64,000 nucleotides of DNA, taken from positions 2,446,001 to 2,510,000 of the forward strand of contig NZ_CP073653.1 in NCBI RefSeq assembly GCF_018223745.1. Direction: 5' to 3'. Under the pieces are notes generated by a model. The model saw only the letters and a list, made by a program, of their open reading frames with translations. It ran no database searches and had not been told where the DNA came from. The position numbers were made by a program, and so were the translations under genes. Source of the stretch: Clostridium beijerinckii. GTDB lineage: Bacteria; Bacillota; Clostridia; Clostridiales; Clostridiaceae. Below, piece by piece: positions 17,255-25,809 of this stretch (its first letter is position 1; each line of letters begins with the position of its first letter).

Positions 17255-19219
17255 ATGGAGAACAAAGAACTATTAATTGAAAACTCACATAAGAGAAGCG
17301 AAAGTTATGGAGTTGAAAAAAATTCAGATCATTCAAATAAGATTCTTACTGGTGAAGAATTAGAAAATATATTAACTATTAATAAAGAATTAATAGAAGT
17401 ATCTAAAATATACATAGATATGGTATTTTCAGCAGTTATGGATAATGAATTTATTATAGTGTTAACAGATAAAAATGGGTGTATTCTATATATTAAAGGA
17501 GCAGAAGAAAATAATAGTAAGCTTGGGGGGAATAATCTTGAAGTTGGGGCTTATATGGACGAGCAAAGTATAGGTACTAATGCAATGGGAACAGCAATTA
17601 AAGAAGACAGGTGTATTCAGATAACTGCAACTGAGCATTACATAAAAAGGTTCCACAATTTAACATGCTCTGCTGCACCTATTCATAATACAAAGGGAGA
17701 AATTATTGGAACATTGAACTTAACAGGTAGAAGAGATATGAAGCATCCACATACTTTAGGTTTAGTTGTTTTTGGTGTAAAGGCAATCGAAAATGAATTG
17801 GACAAGAAGGGTATACGTGATATATTGAATCAAACCTATAACTATATGGAGAGTGTCATAGATAATGTTGATAAAGGCATCATGATAGTAAATAAAGAGT
17901 ATAAAGTAATAAATATAAATAAACTTGGAGTAGAGATATTTAATATAGATAAGGATTTGATAATAAGTCAAGATATACATTATATTTTGCCTGATTTGGG
18001 AAATGTAATAGAAGAACTTGAAAACCATAATGGTGATATTATAAAGGAATTAAAATTAAAACATACAAGCAGACATAAAATAAAGTTAGTTTTTAAAGGT
18101 CTTAAACATAAAGATAATATTATAGGTATGGTTGTAACAATAAGTTATGAAAAAGAAGGAAAAGACAACAAAAATGCAACAGGGGCATTTTTTACTTTTA
18201 ATGATATAATTGGGGATAGTGCAGCCATTGTTAATGTGATAACTAACTGTAAGGTTATTGCAAATAGTCCTTCAACTGTTCTAATTCAAGGGGAAAGTGG
18301 AACCGGTAAAGAAATATTAGCACAGGCTATGCATAATTATAGTGTAAGAAGAAGAAATAAATTTGTTGCAATAAATTGTGGAGCTATACCAGCCAATATA
18401 ATAGAAAGTGAATTGTTTGGATATGAGGATGGAACTTTTACAGGAGGAAAAAGAGGCGGAAATCCAGGTAAGTTTGAGATTGCAAGCGGAGGTACTTTGT
18501 TTTTGGACGAAATTGGGGAAATGCCACTTGATGCACAGGTTAAGCTGTTAAGAGTACTTCAAAATGGAAGAGTTACAAGACTTGGTGGAAGCAAAGAGAT
18601 TCCTATAGATGTAAGAGTTATAGCAGCTACTAATAAAAATTTAAAAAGAGAAGTTCAAAAAGGGAATTTTAGAGAAGATTTGTACTATAGATTATGTGTA
18701 ATTCCAATCACTTTGCCGCCGTTAAGAGAGAGAAAAGGCGATGTAAAAATGCTTATTGACTTCTTCTTAAGGATTAAATCCTTTCAGTTGAATAAATCAA
18801 TACCGGAGCTTGATAAAAGTTTATATAATAAGTTATTAGACTATGATTGGCCTGGAAATATAAGAGAGCTTGAAAATTATATTGAGAATATAGTAAATTT
18901 AGATGGACGATCATCTTTTAATTTATGGGAATTTGAAGATAATCAAAGTGTTGAGATAGACAAAACATATGATAGGAAAATATTAAAAGATGACTTTTTA
19001 AGTAAAGAGATATGGGAAGACGATCAGACAAATGGCTTTTTAAAGAATGTTAATACTGAAAAGACTGAGTATATGGTGAATACTTTAAACTTAGAAGAAC
19101 TTGAAATGAAGGCAATCCATGAAGCTGTAAGAATAAATAATCATAATATGACAAAAGCGGCTAAAACTTTAGGTATAAGTAGAAACACTCTATATCTAAA
19201 ATTAAAAAAACGTAAATAA
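17255..19219 (+). CDS. Sigma-54-dependent activator (AcoR/DhaR-like)
   Basis: Enhancer-binding protein of 654 residues. N-terminal GAF-like sensory region (~40-185, with SIGTNAMGTAIKED and CSAAPIHNTKGEIIGTLNLTG), PAS-like segment (~190-300), AAA+ domain (~315-545) with Walker A GESGTGKE (~345), ELFGYEDG, Walker B GTLFLDEIGE and arginine-finger region FREDLYYRL, then a Fis-type helix-turn-helix (MTKAAKTLGISRNTLYLKLK). The sigma-54 contact loop reads GTFTGG instead of the usual GAFTGA. Immediately downstream lie a -24/-12 promoter and an iron alcohol dehydrogenase, the likely target; clostridial sigma-54 activators controlling alcohol dehydrogenases are known. Confidence 0.93.
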   Translation: MENKELLIENSHKRSESYGVEKNSDHSNKILTGEELENILTINKELIEVSKIYIDMVFSAVMDNEFIIVLTDKNGCILYIKGAEENNSKLGGNNLEVGAYMDEQSIGTNAMGTAIKEDRCIQITATEHYIKRFHNLTCSAAPIHNTKGEIIGTLNLTGRRDMKHPHTLGLVVFGVKAIENELDKKGIRDILNQTYNYMESVIDNVDKGIMIVNKEYKVININKLGVEIFNIDKDLIISQDIHYILPDLGNVIEELENHNGDIIKELKLKHTSRHKIKLVFKGLKHKDNIIGMVVTISYEKEGKDNKNATGAFFTFNDIIGDSAAIVNVITNCKVIANSPSTVLIQGESGTGKEILAQAMHNYSVRRRNKFVAINCGAIPANIIESELFGYEDGTFTGGKRGGNPGKFEIASGGTLFLDEIGEMPLDAQVKLLRVLQNGRVTRLGGSKEIPIDVRVIAATNKNLKREVQKGNFREDLYYRLCVIPITLPPLRERKGDVKMLIDFFLRIKSFQLNKSIPELDKSLYNKLLDYDWPGNIRELENYIENIVNLDGRSSFNLWEFEDNQSVEIDKTYDRKILKDDFLSKEIWEDDQTNGFLKNVNTEKTEYMVNTLNLEELEMKAIHEAVRINNHNMTKAAKTLGISRNTLYLKLKKRK

Positions 19220-19229
19220 ATTATAAAGC

Positions 19230-19282
19230 ATGTCCTAAAATATTACGCTGTATTAAATTTATGCTGTATTATTTTAGGACAT
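19230..19282 (+). terminator. Hairpin after the sigma-54 activator gene
   Basis: Stem atgtcctaaaat (19230-19241) with attttaggacat (19271-19282). The T tail is short (atctttgtt), so efficiency is uncertain. Confidence 0.55.
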
Positions 19283-19490
19283 ATCTTTGTTAAAAATTAT
19301 TTATATAAATGAGTATATGCTTAACAATTAATCTATGTATAATTTATTTTTTATATATTTAATAACTTAATTTAAACCCTTTAAATATAATATTTCTCAG
19401 GAATTATGAGTTTTTTGTTAGAAAAGTACTCTTATATTTTGACATTTTATTATCATAAATATAAAATATATTGATAAAATAATCACAAGT

Positions 19491-19505
19491 TGGCATGAAT
19501 ATTGC
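19491..19505 (+). promoter_or_regulatory. Sigma-54 (-24/-12) promoter of the alcohol dehydrogenase
   Basis: TGGCATG-N4-TTGC matches the consensus TGGCACG-N4-TTGC in all but one base, with correct GG to GC spacing. It lies 95 bp before the adh start and behind the activator gene. The binding site of the activator is not obvious in 19290-19490. Confidence 0.85.
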
Positions 19506-19599
19506 TTTAATAATTTATGTGGTCAAAAATAGACATATTAACTTATTATTTTACAACTATGCAAAATAATAAATGAACAAATTTTAGGAGGAAATATTT

Positions 19600-20766
19600 A
19601 TGGCACGTTTTACTTTACCAAGAGACATTTATCATGGAGAAGGAGCACTTGAGGCTCTTAAAACTTTAAAGGGTAAGAAAGCTTTCGTAGTAGTTGGTGG
19701 CGGATCAATGAAAAGATTTGGTTTTCTTAAACAAGTTGAAGATTATTTAAAAGAAGCAGGAATGGAAGTAGAATTATTTGAAGGTGTTGAACCAGATCCA
19801 TCAGTGGAAACAGTAATGAAAGGCGCAGAAGCTATGAGAAACTTTGAGCCTGATTGGATAGTTGCAATCGGTGGAGGATCACCAATTGATGCTGCAAAGG
19901 CTATGTGGATATTCTACGAATACCCAGATTTTACGTTTGAACAAGCAGTTGTTCCATTTGGATTACCAGACCTTAGACAAAAAGCTAAGTTTGTAGCTAT
20001 TCCATCAACAAGCGGTACAGCTACAGAAGTTACAGCATTCTCAGTTATCACTAATTATTCAGAAAAGATTAAATATCCTTTAGCTGATTTTAACATAACT
20101 CCAGATATAGCAATAGTTGATCCAGCACTTGCTCAAACTATGCCAAAAACTTTAACAGCTCATACTGGAATGGATGCATTAACTCACGCTATAGAAGCAT
20201 ACACTGCATCACTTCAATCAAATTTCTCAGATCCATTAGCAATTAAAGCTATAGAAATGGTTCAAGAAAATTTAATCAAATCATTTGAAGGAGATAAAGA
20301 AGCTAGAAATCTAATGCATGAAGCTCAATGTTTAGCTGGAATGGCATTTTCTAATGCATTACTTGGAATAGTTCACTCGATGGCTCATAAGGTTGGTGCT
20401 GTATTCCATATTCCTCATGGATGTGCAAATGCTATATTTTTACCATATGTAATTGAGTATAATAGAACAAAATGCGAAAATAGATATGGAGATATTGCGA
20501 GAGCTTTAAAATTAAAGGGAAATAATGATGCAGAGTTAACTGATTCATTAATCGAATTAATTAACGGATTAAATGATAAGTTAGAAATTCCTCACTCAAT
20601 GAAAGAGTATGGAGTTACTGAAGAAGATTTTAAAGCTAATCTTTCATTTATAGCTCATAATGCAGTATTAGATGCATGTACAGGATCAAATCCTAGAGAA
20701 ATAGATGATGCTACAATGGAAAAATTATTTGAATGCACATACTATGGAACTAAAGTTAATTTATAA
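19600..20766 (+). CDS. Iron-containing alcohol dehydrogenase
   Basis: Group III alcohol dehydrogenase of 388 residues, full length, start after AGGAGG. NAD(P)-binding half shows VVGGGSMKRFG and AIGGGSPIDAAKAMWIF; IPSTSGTATEVTAFSVI is typical. The iron ligands are present: Asp and His in DPALAQTMPKTLTAHTGMDALTHAIE, His in IVHSMAHKVG, His in HIPHGCANAIFLP. It reduces short-chain aldehydes such as acetaldehyde or butyraldehyde to alcohols in fermentation, or acts in reverse; the exact substrate cannot be read from sequence. The sigma-54 promoter and adjacent activator indicate dedicated control, and NfnAB downstream could supply NADPH. Confidence 0.93.
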   Translation: MARFTLPRDIYHGEGALEALKTLKGKKAFVVVGGGSMKRFGFLKQVEDYLKEAGMEVELFEGVEPDPSVETVMKGAEAMRNFEPDWIVAIGGGSPIDAAKAMWIFYEYPDFTFEQAVVPFGLPDLRQKAKFVAIPSTSGTATEVTAFSVITNYSEKIKYPLADFNITPDIAIVDPALAQTMPKTLTAHTGMDALTHAIEAYTASLQSNFSDPLAIKAIEMVQENLIKSFEGDKEARNLMHEAQCLAGMAFSNALLGIVHSMAHKVGAVFHIPHGCANAIFLPYVIEYNRTKCENRYGDIARALKLKGNNDAELTDSLIELINGLNDKLEIPHSMKEYGVTEEDFKANLSFIAHNAVLDACTGSNPREIDDATMEKLFECTYYGTKVNL

Positions 20767-20907
20767 AATAAATAAAGGCAATTTTTTTATTTCATAATCT
20801 TATAGAGATAAAGTAAGTTGTTTCACATTAAAAATCATGTAACTTTTAAAAAGTTATTGAAGTAAATAATTGAATAATTACTAAAAGAATCGTTACAACA
20901 TTGATAA

Positions 20908-20946
20908 AACAACAATGACTCTCCACCTCAGGGAGTCTTTGTTGTT
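20908..20946 (+). terminator. Hairpin after alcohol dehydrogenase
   Basis: Stem aacaacaatgactctcc (20908-20924) with gggagtctttgttgtt (20931-20946), one mismatch. It lies in the 384-base gap between adh and nfnA. No T run follows, so it may be a weak terminator or part of the nfn leader; I see no known riboswitch. Confidence 0.5.
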
Positions 20947-21150
20947 GATATGGAAACAAGGATGAAAATTCCAATTATCGGATATATCTTATGTTTAGAA
21001 GCTGTAATCCTATCGCTTCTTTAAGTGATATGTAACAGTTGTATGATCATAAATAAATTTCAGCTAAGATTCAGATAGGGATCAAACTCTATCTAAGCAA
21101 GTTTAATATGAAATTATCAATAGAATTTATAAGCGTAGGGGGTACTAAGA

Positions 21151-22041
21151 GTGTACAAAATTGTTAACAAAAGAGAACTTACCAATAACATATTCTTAAT
21201 GGATATAGAAGCGCCTAGAGTTGCTAAATCAGCAAAACCAGGTCAATTTATAATTATAAAAAATGATGAAAAAGGAGAAAGAATACCTTTAACAATTGCA
21301 GATTATAATGCGGAAAAAGGTACAGTAGCTATAGTTTTTGCAGCTATAGGAAAAGGAACTAAGCAGTTAGCAGCATTTAATGTTGGAGATTATGTTTCAG
21401 ATTTTGTAGGACCATTAGGTGTACCAAGTGAATTTATTCATGAAGATCTAGAAGAATTGAAAAAGAAAAATATTATCTTTATTGCAGGAGGAGTAGGGGC
21501 AGCTCCAGTTTATCCTCAAGTTAAGTGGATGCACGAACATGGGATAGCTGTAGATGTTATTTTAGGAAGCAGAAATAAAGATTTATTAATATATGAAGAA
21601 GAATTAAAGGCAGTTGCTGGAAATCTTTACGTGACAACAGATGATGGTTCGTACGGTTTTAAAGGAACTGGTTCAGATATGCTTAAGGAATTAGTTAATA
21701 ATCAGGGTAAGAAATATGATCAAGCTGTTATCATTGGACCAATGATAATGATGAAATTTACTTCAATGTTAACTAAAGAATTAAATATTCCAACTGTAGT
21801 AAGTTTAAACCCTATAATGGTTGATGGTACTGGAATGTGCGGTGCTTGTAGAGTTACTGTCGGTGGAAAGGTTAAATTTGCATGTGTTGATGGACCTGAG
21901 TTTGATGGCCATTTAGTAGATTACGATGAATCGATGAGAAGACAAGCTATGTATAAAACAGAAGAAGGAAGAGAATTATTAAAACTTGAAGAAGGAAACA
22001 CTCATAACCATGGTGGTTGTGGATGCAAGGAGGATAAGTAA
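21151..22041 (+). CDS. nfnA: NfnA: ferredoxin-NADP oxidoreductase, small subunit
   Basis: FAD- and [2Fe-2S]-binding subunit of the electron-bifurcating NADH-dependent reduced ferredoxin:NADP+ oxidoreductase, cytoplasmic. 296 residues, GTG start behind AGGGGGT. FAD domain: PGQFIII and RIPLTIADYN. NAD-binding: IFIAGGVGAAPVYPQVK. The [2Fe-2S] cluster cysteines are in GTGMCGACRVTV and FACVDGPEFDGHLVDYDE, as in PyrK-like proteins. NfnB starts 5 bases after its stop, so the two are translationally linked. In clostridia the complex balances NADH, NADPH and ferredoxin. Confidence 0.93.
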   Translation: MYKIVNKRELTNNIFLMDIEAPRVAKSAKPGQFIIIKNDEKGERIPLTIADYNAEKGTVAIVFAAIGKGTKQLAAFNVGDYVSDFVGPLGVPSEFIHEDLEELKKKNIIFIAGGVGAAPVYPQVKWMHEHGIAVDVILGSRNKDLLIYEEELKAVAGNLYVTTDDGSYGFKGTGSDMLKELVNNQGKKYDQAVIIGPMIMMKFTSMLTKELNIPTVVSLNPIMVDGTGMCGACRVTVGGKVKFACVDGPEFDGHLVDYDESMRRQAMYKTEEGRELLKLEEGNTHNHGGCGCKEDK

Positions 22042-22046
22042 TAGAG

Positions 22047-23429
22047 ATGAACGATAGAATGAAAAGAACACCTGTTACTGAACAGGCTCCAGAAGTAAGA
22101 GCAAAAAACTTTAAGGAAGTTTGTTTAGGATATAATGAAGATGATGCTATAAAAGAAGCCAATAGATGTTTAAATTGTAAAAATCCTAAATGTGTTGAGG
22201 GATGTCCAGTATCAATCAACATTCCAGGATTTATATCAAAAGCTAAAACTGGAGACTTTGAAGGTGCTGCTAAAGAAATAGCAAAATACAGTGCACTTCC
22301 AGCGGTTTGTGGAAGAGTATGTCCACAAGAAAATCAATGTGAAGGTAACTGTGTACTTGGAATTAAAGGTGAAGCTGTAGCTATAGGTAAATTAGAAATG
22401 TTTACCGCAGACTGGTCAAGAAAAAATAAAGTAGATTTATCGCAAACAGAACCTTCTAAAGGAAAGAAAGTTGCGGTAATTGGAAGTGGCCCTGCTGGTC
22501 TTACTTGTGCAGGAGACCTAGCTAAAAAAGGTTATGATGTAACTATATTTGAAGCACTACATGAAGCAGGTGGAGTTTTAGTTTATGGAATACCTGAATT
22601 TAGATTACCAAAGGATGATGTTGTTAAAGCAGAAATTGAAAATATAAAGAAGCTTGGAGTAACAATTGAAACTAATGTAATTGTAGGAAGAACAATAACT
22701 ATAGATCAATTAATTGAAGATGAAAAATTTGAAGCTGTATTCATTGGATCAGGAGCAGGTCTTCCAAAGTTTATGGGAATACCAGGAGAAAATGCAAATG
22801 GTGTATTTTCAGCTAATGAGTTTTTAACAAGAGTAAACTTAATGAAAGCATTTAAAGAAGAATATGATACTCCAGTTAAAGCAGGTAAAAAAGTTGCTAT
22901 AGTTGGCGGAGGAAATGTTGCTATGGATGCAGCAAGAACTGCTTTAAGACTTGGTGCAGAAGCTCATATAGTATATAGAAGAGGTGAGTCAGAGCTTCCA
23001 GCAAGAGCAGAAGAAGTGCATCACGCTAAAGAAGAAGGAGTAATATTTGATGTTTTAACTAATCCAACAGAAATCTTAACAGATGAAAATGGATGGGTTA
23101 AAGGAATGAAATGCGTTAAAATGGAACTTGGAGAACCAGATGCTTCAGGAAGAAGAAAGCCTGTAGTTAAGGAAAATTCAGAGTTTGTATTAGACGTTGA
23201 TACAGTAATAATGTCACTTGGAACTTCACCAAATCCATTAATTTCATCAACTACTAAAGGTTTAGAAATCAATGGTAGAGCTTGTTTAGTTGCCAATGAA
23301 GATGGATTAACAACTAAAGAAGGTGTTTATGCTGGTGGAGATGCAGTTACTGGTGCTGCAACTGTTATTTTAGCAATGGGAGCAGGAAAGAAAGCTGCTG
23401 CTGCAATAGATGAATATTTAAGTAGATAG
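22047..23429 (+). CDS. nfnB: NfnB: ferredoxin-NADP oxidoreductase, large subunit
   Basis: 460-residue flavoprotein homologous to the small chain of glutamate synthase (GltD-like). N-terminal double [4Fe-4S] motif: CLNCKNPKCVEGCPV and VCGRVCPQENQCEGNC. FAD-binding VAVIGSGPAGLTCAGDLA (~141), second dinucleotide fold KKVAIVGGGNVAMDAARTALR and GGDAVTGAATVILAMGAGK near the end. No glutamate synthase large subunit is near and nfnA precedes, so this is NfnB and not GltD. Ribosome site GGAGGATAAG overlaps the end of nfnA. Confidence 0.93.
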   Translation: MNDRMKRTPVTEQAPEVRAKNFKEVCLGYNEDDAIKEANRCLNCKNPKCVEGCPVSINIPGFISKAKTGDFEGAAKEIAKYSALPAVCGRVCPQENQCEGNCVLGIKGEAVAIGKLEMFTADWSRKNKVDLSQTEPSKGKKVAVIGSGPAGLTCAGDLAKKGYDVTIFEALHEAGGVLVYGIPEFRLPKDDVVKAEIENIKKLGVTIETNVIVGRTITIDQLIEDEKFEAVFIGSGAGLPKFMGIPGENANGVFSANEFLTRVNLMKAFKEEYDTPVKAGKKVAIVGGGNVAMDAARTALRLGAEAHIVYRRGESELPARAEEVHHAKEEGVIFDVLTNPTEILTDENGWVKGMKCVKMELGEPDASGRRKPVVKENSEFVLDVDTVIMSLGTSPNPLISSTTKGLEINGRACLVANEDGLTTKEGVYAGGDAVTGAATVILAMGAGKKAAAAIDEYLSR

Positions 23430-23452
23430 CATTTAACATATTATATATTAAG

Positions 23453-23497
23453 AAGATTAGTTACAGGGAAATATAGATGTAACTAATCTTTTTTTGT
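23453..23497 (+). terminator. Terminator of nfnAB
   Basis: Perfect 12-bp stem aagattagttac (23453-23464) with its complement at 23479-23490, then seven T. Confidence 0.9.
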
Positions 23498-23696
23498 TTA
23501 TAATTTTAGACGATATTTAACAAAAATTATTTTTTTAAATAAAAATAATGTCTCAATAAAAAGAGAAAATAATCTTAAAAATCTCTAATTTAGTATTCCT
23601 AATGATATTATTTGTTGATTTTATTATAAATTAATGATAATATTTCATATATATGAAATAAGTACATATTGATGCATTATATTACAATTGGAAGCT

Positions 23697-23803
23697 ATGA
23701 AGAATTCTTTCTAAGTGGGCACTTTAAGAGTTTGGAGCTAGTTGTGCAACCGACCAATTAAGATTAATTAATTATTTTATTAGTTAGTTTTAATTGGTTT
23801 TTT
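23697..23803 (+). ncRNA. Candidate leader RNA or small RNA with terminator
   Basis: A terminator-like hairpin (accaattaa at 23753 pairing with the attggt at 23793-23798, plus inner pairs aattaatt/agttagtt) ends in TTTTTT although no gene precedes it for 260 bases. Its 5' part resembles 5447-5505. It ends about 170 bases before the EAL-HDOD gene. It does not match the c-di-GMP riboswitch consensus I know. Confidence 0.35.
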
Positions 23804-23973
23804 ATATGAAAAAATTTACTTGATTTATATATAAATAAGAACTTATATATCTTAATTTTAAGTATGATGTAGGCTTATTGAGATGAGATTTTAATTTTCA
23901 TGAACCAAAATTATACTACATTAAGGGTTGGATTAAGAGGTATACAAGTATTAATGAAGGGGATGAGACTGTT

Positions 23974-25185
23974 ATGGATATTTTTGTAGCTAGACAGCCT
24001 ATATTTAACAGGAAAAATGAAGTTGTTGCATATGAACTTCTATTTAGAAATGGACAAAATAATTTCTATAACAATACTAATGGGGATGAAGCAACTTTAA
24101 AGGTTATAGCTAATACATTTTATACATTTGACTTCAAAGATATTACTGATAACAAGAAGGCATTTATAAATTTTACTGAAGAATTGATAAAGAAAGAAAT
24201 AGCAACCATACTTCCTAAAGAATATGTTGTGATAGAAATTTTAGAAAATATAGAACCAAATGATGAAATTGTGGATGCGTGTAAAAGACTTAAGAAAAGA
24301 GGATTTATATTAGCATTAGATGATTTTGTATTCCATACTAAATATATTAAATTAATAGAAATAGCTGATATTATAAAGATAGATTTTAAAATCACTACAG
24401 GGGGAGAAAGAAAGAAAGTATTTGAACTAAAAAAAATAAATAATAAAATAAAGTTTTTAGCTGAAAAAGTAGAGAACAAAGAAGAATATGATGAGGCTTT
24501 GAAACTAGGATATTCATACTTTCAAGGATATTATTTTAGTAAACCAATAGTGCTTTCCAGAAAAAACATTCCGACTAACAAAGATACAGCAATAAAAATT
24601 TTAAAGTTAATTAATAAAGACGATTTTGATTTTAATAAATTAGAGGAACTAATAATAAAGGATTTAGGTTTATCATATAAAATAATCAAATTGATAAATT
24701 CGTCTGCATACTGCCTAAAGAATGAAGTAAGATCTATAAAATATGCTATTGCACTTTTGGGAAGAAAAGAGATTATAAAATGGTTATATGTAGTTCTGCT
24801 AAATGATCTAAAGGAAAATAACACAGATGAACTTATAAAAGTCTCATTGCAGAGAGCGAAGTTATGTGAATTAATATGTAATATGAGTGAGTATAAAAAT
24901 AATGTTTATTCAGCTTATATGGTAGGATTATTTTCAGTTATGGACGCAATTTTAAATTGTTCAATTGAAGTGATCTTAAAAGAATTATATATAGATGATG
25001 AAATAAAGGAAGGACTAATTGAAAAAGATAATTACTTGAATAAAATATTGAAATTGGCTATTAACTATGAAAAGGGTCAGTGGGAAAATGTTGAGTTTTA
25101 TACTAAGGAAATAGGTGCCAATGATAATAAGCTTGCAGAAGCCTATATAGATGCTATAAAATGGGCGGATGAGGTTGTGAGTTAA
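23974..25185 (+). CDS. EAL-HDOD signalling protein
   Basis: 403 residues: N-terminal EAL-type domain (~1-200) and C-terminal HDOD domain (~205-390), the YuxH/CdgJ arrangement. The EAL motif is degenerate (YELLFR where EAL-LLR is expected), though VIEILENI, LALDDF, IKIDF and YFQGYYFSKP are kept; loss of metal ligands suggests it binds or responds to c-di-GMP without hydrolysing it. HDOD part: KLINSSAYCLKNEVRSIKYAIALLG. Family members affect motility and surface behaviour. Start follows AAGGGGATGAG. Monocistronic. Confidence 0.9.
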   Translation: MDIFVARQPIFNRKNEVVAYELLFRNGQNNFYNNTNGDEATLKVIANTFYTFDFKDITDNKKAFINFTEELIKKEIATILPKEYVVIEILENIEPNDEIVDACKRLKKRGFILALDDFVFHTKYIKLIEIADIIKIDFKITTGGERKKVFELKKINNKIKFLAEKVENKEEYDEALKLGYSYFQGYYFSKPIVLSRKNIPTNKDTAIKILKLINKDDFDFNKLEELIIKDLGLSYKIIKLINSSAYCLKNEVRSIKYAIALLGRKEIIKWLYVVLLNDLKENNTDELIKVSLQRAKLCELICNMSEYKNNVYSAYMVGLFSVMDAILNCSIEVILKELYIDDEIKEGLIEKDNYLNKILKLAINYEKGQWENVEFYTKEIGANDNKLAEAYIDAIKWADEVVS

Positions 25186-25191
25186 AAAAAT

Positions 25192-25222
25192 AAGAAACTA
25201 GAATATGTCTAGTTTCTTACTC
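25192..25222 (+). terminator. Terminator after EAL-HDOD gene
   Basis: Perfect stem aagaaactaga (25192-25202) with tctagtttctt (25208-25218). Confidence 0.7.
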
Positions 25223-25494
25223 TAATTGGTAAAAAAAGAAAATACTATATCAAAACTCTAGGAAAAATTTCAATATAAGTAAATTGTATATTTACATTAA
25301 CATTATACGACATAAACTGTTTTAATTCAACAATAAAAATATAAAAAAGGTGCAAATGGCAAAAAAAAATAATAATATATTATTTTTCATTGGAATACTA
25401 TTAAATTTTAGGATAAATATTCTAAAATTACTAAGAGGTATAAGTAATTAAATCAAAAAAATGATAGGAGTTTTAGAAACTGATTTTTAATGTG

Positions 25495-25537
25495 AAAAGA
25501 GATAGCAGTTAGATTAATAAATGCTATCTCTTTTGGT
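25495..25537. terminator. Hairpin terminator in the 25.2-25.7 kb gap
   Basis: Perfect 13-bp stem aaaagagatagca (25495-25507) with tgctatctctttt (25522-25534). No gene directly precedes it. Otherwise 25223-25660 is AT-rich and empty. Confidence 0.55.
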
Positions 25538-25672
25538 GTAGTTGAAAAGTAATATTTTCACTAATAATTATTTGCGAAATTTAAAGATATTATACATAAA
25601 AATAAAAAAATAATGACAAAATAATAATATCTTTAGATTTACTAAGTACTCCTTTCAGTTATAAAGGGATTA

Positions 25673-25718
25673 GGCGTTTGCGAAACGCCGCAACCCGCAG
25701 AAATGCGGGATATTTTTT
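25673..25718 (+). terminator. Twin hairpins at the left end of the IS
   Basis: Stem ggcgttt/aaacgcc (25673-25689) is followed by cccgca/tgcggg (25694-25709) and seven T. Placed between the IS end and its gene, this would stop outside transcripts from entering the transposase, a known IS safeguard. Confidence 0.7.
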
Positions 25719-25809
25719 TAGCAAAATAAAATAACTCCTCACTGATTTATGGTAAAATTGAATTGCCTAAAAACAAAACTACCATATACCTCAGAAAGGA
25801 GTCATATAT

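Noticed and set aside
21158..21171. TTGTTAACAA at the start of nfnA resembles a Rex site
   Set aside because: Rex sites have two half-sites separated by four bases (TTGTTAA-N4-TTAACAA); this is a compact 10-bp palindrome lying inside the coding sequence.
23697..23973. Leader of the EAL gene considered as a c-di-GMP riboswitch
   Set aside because: The conserved GEMM core and tetraloop receptor are missing.
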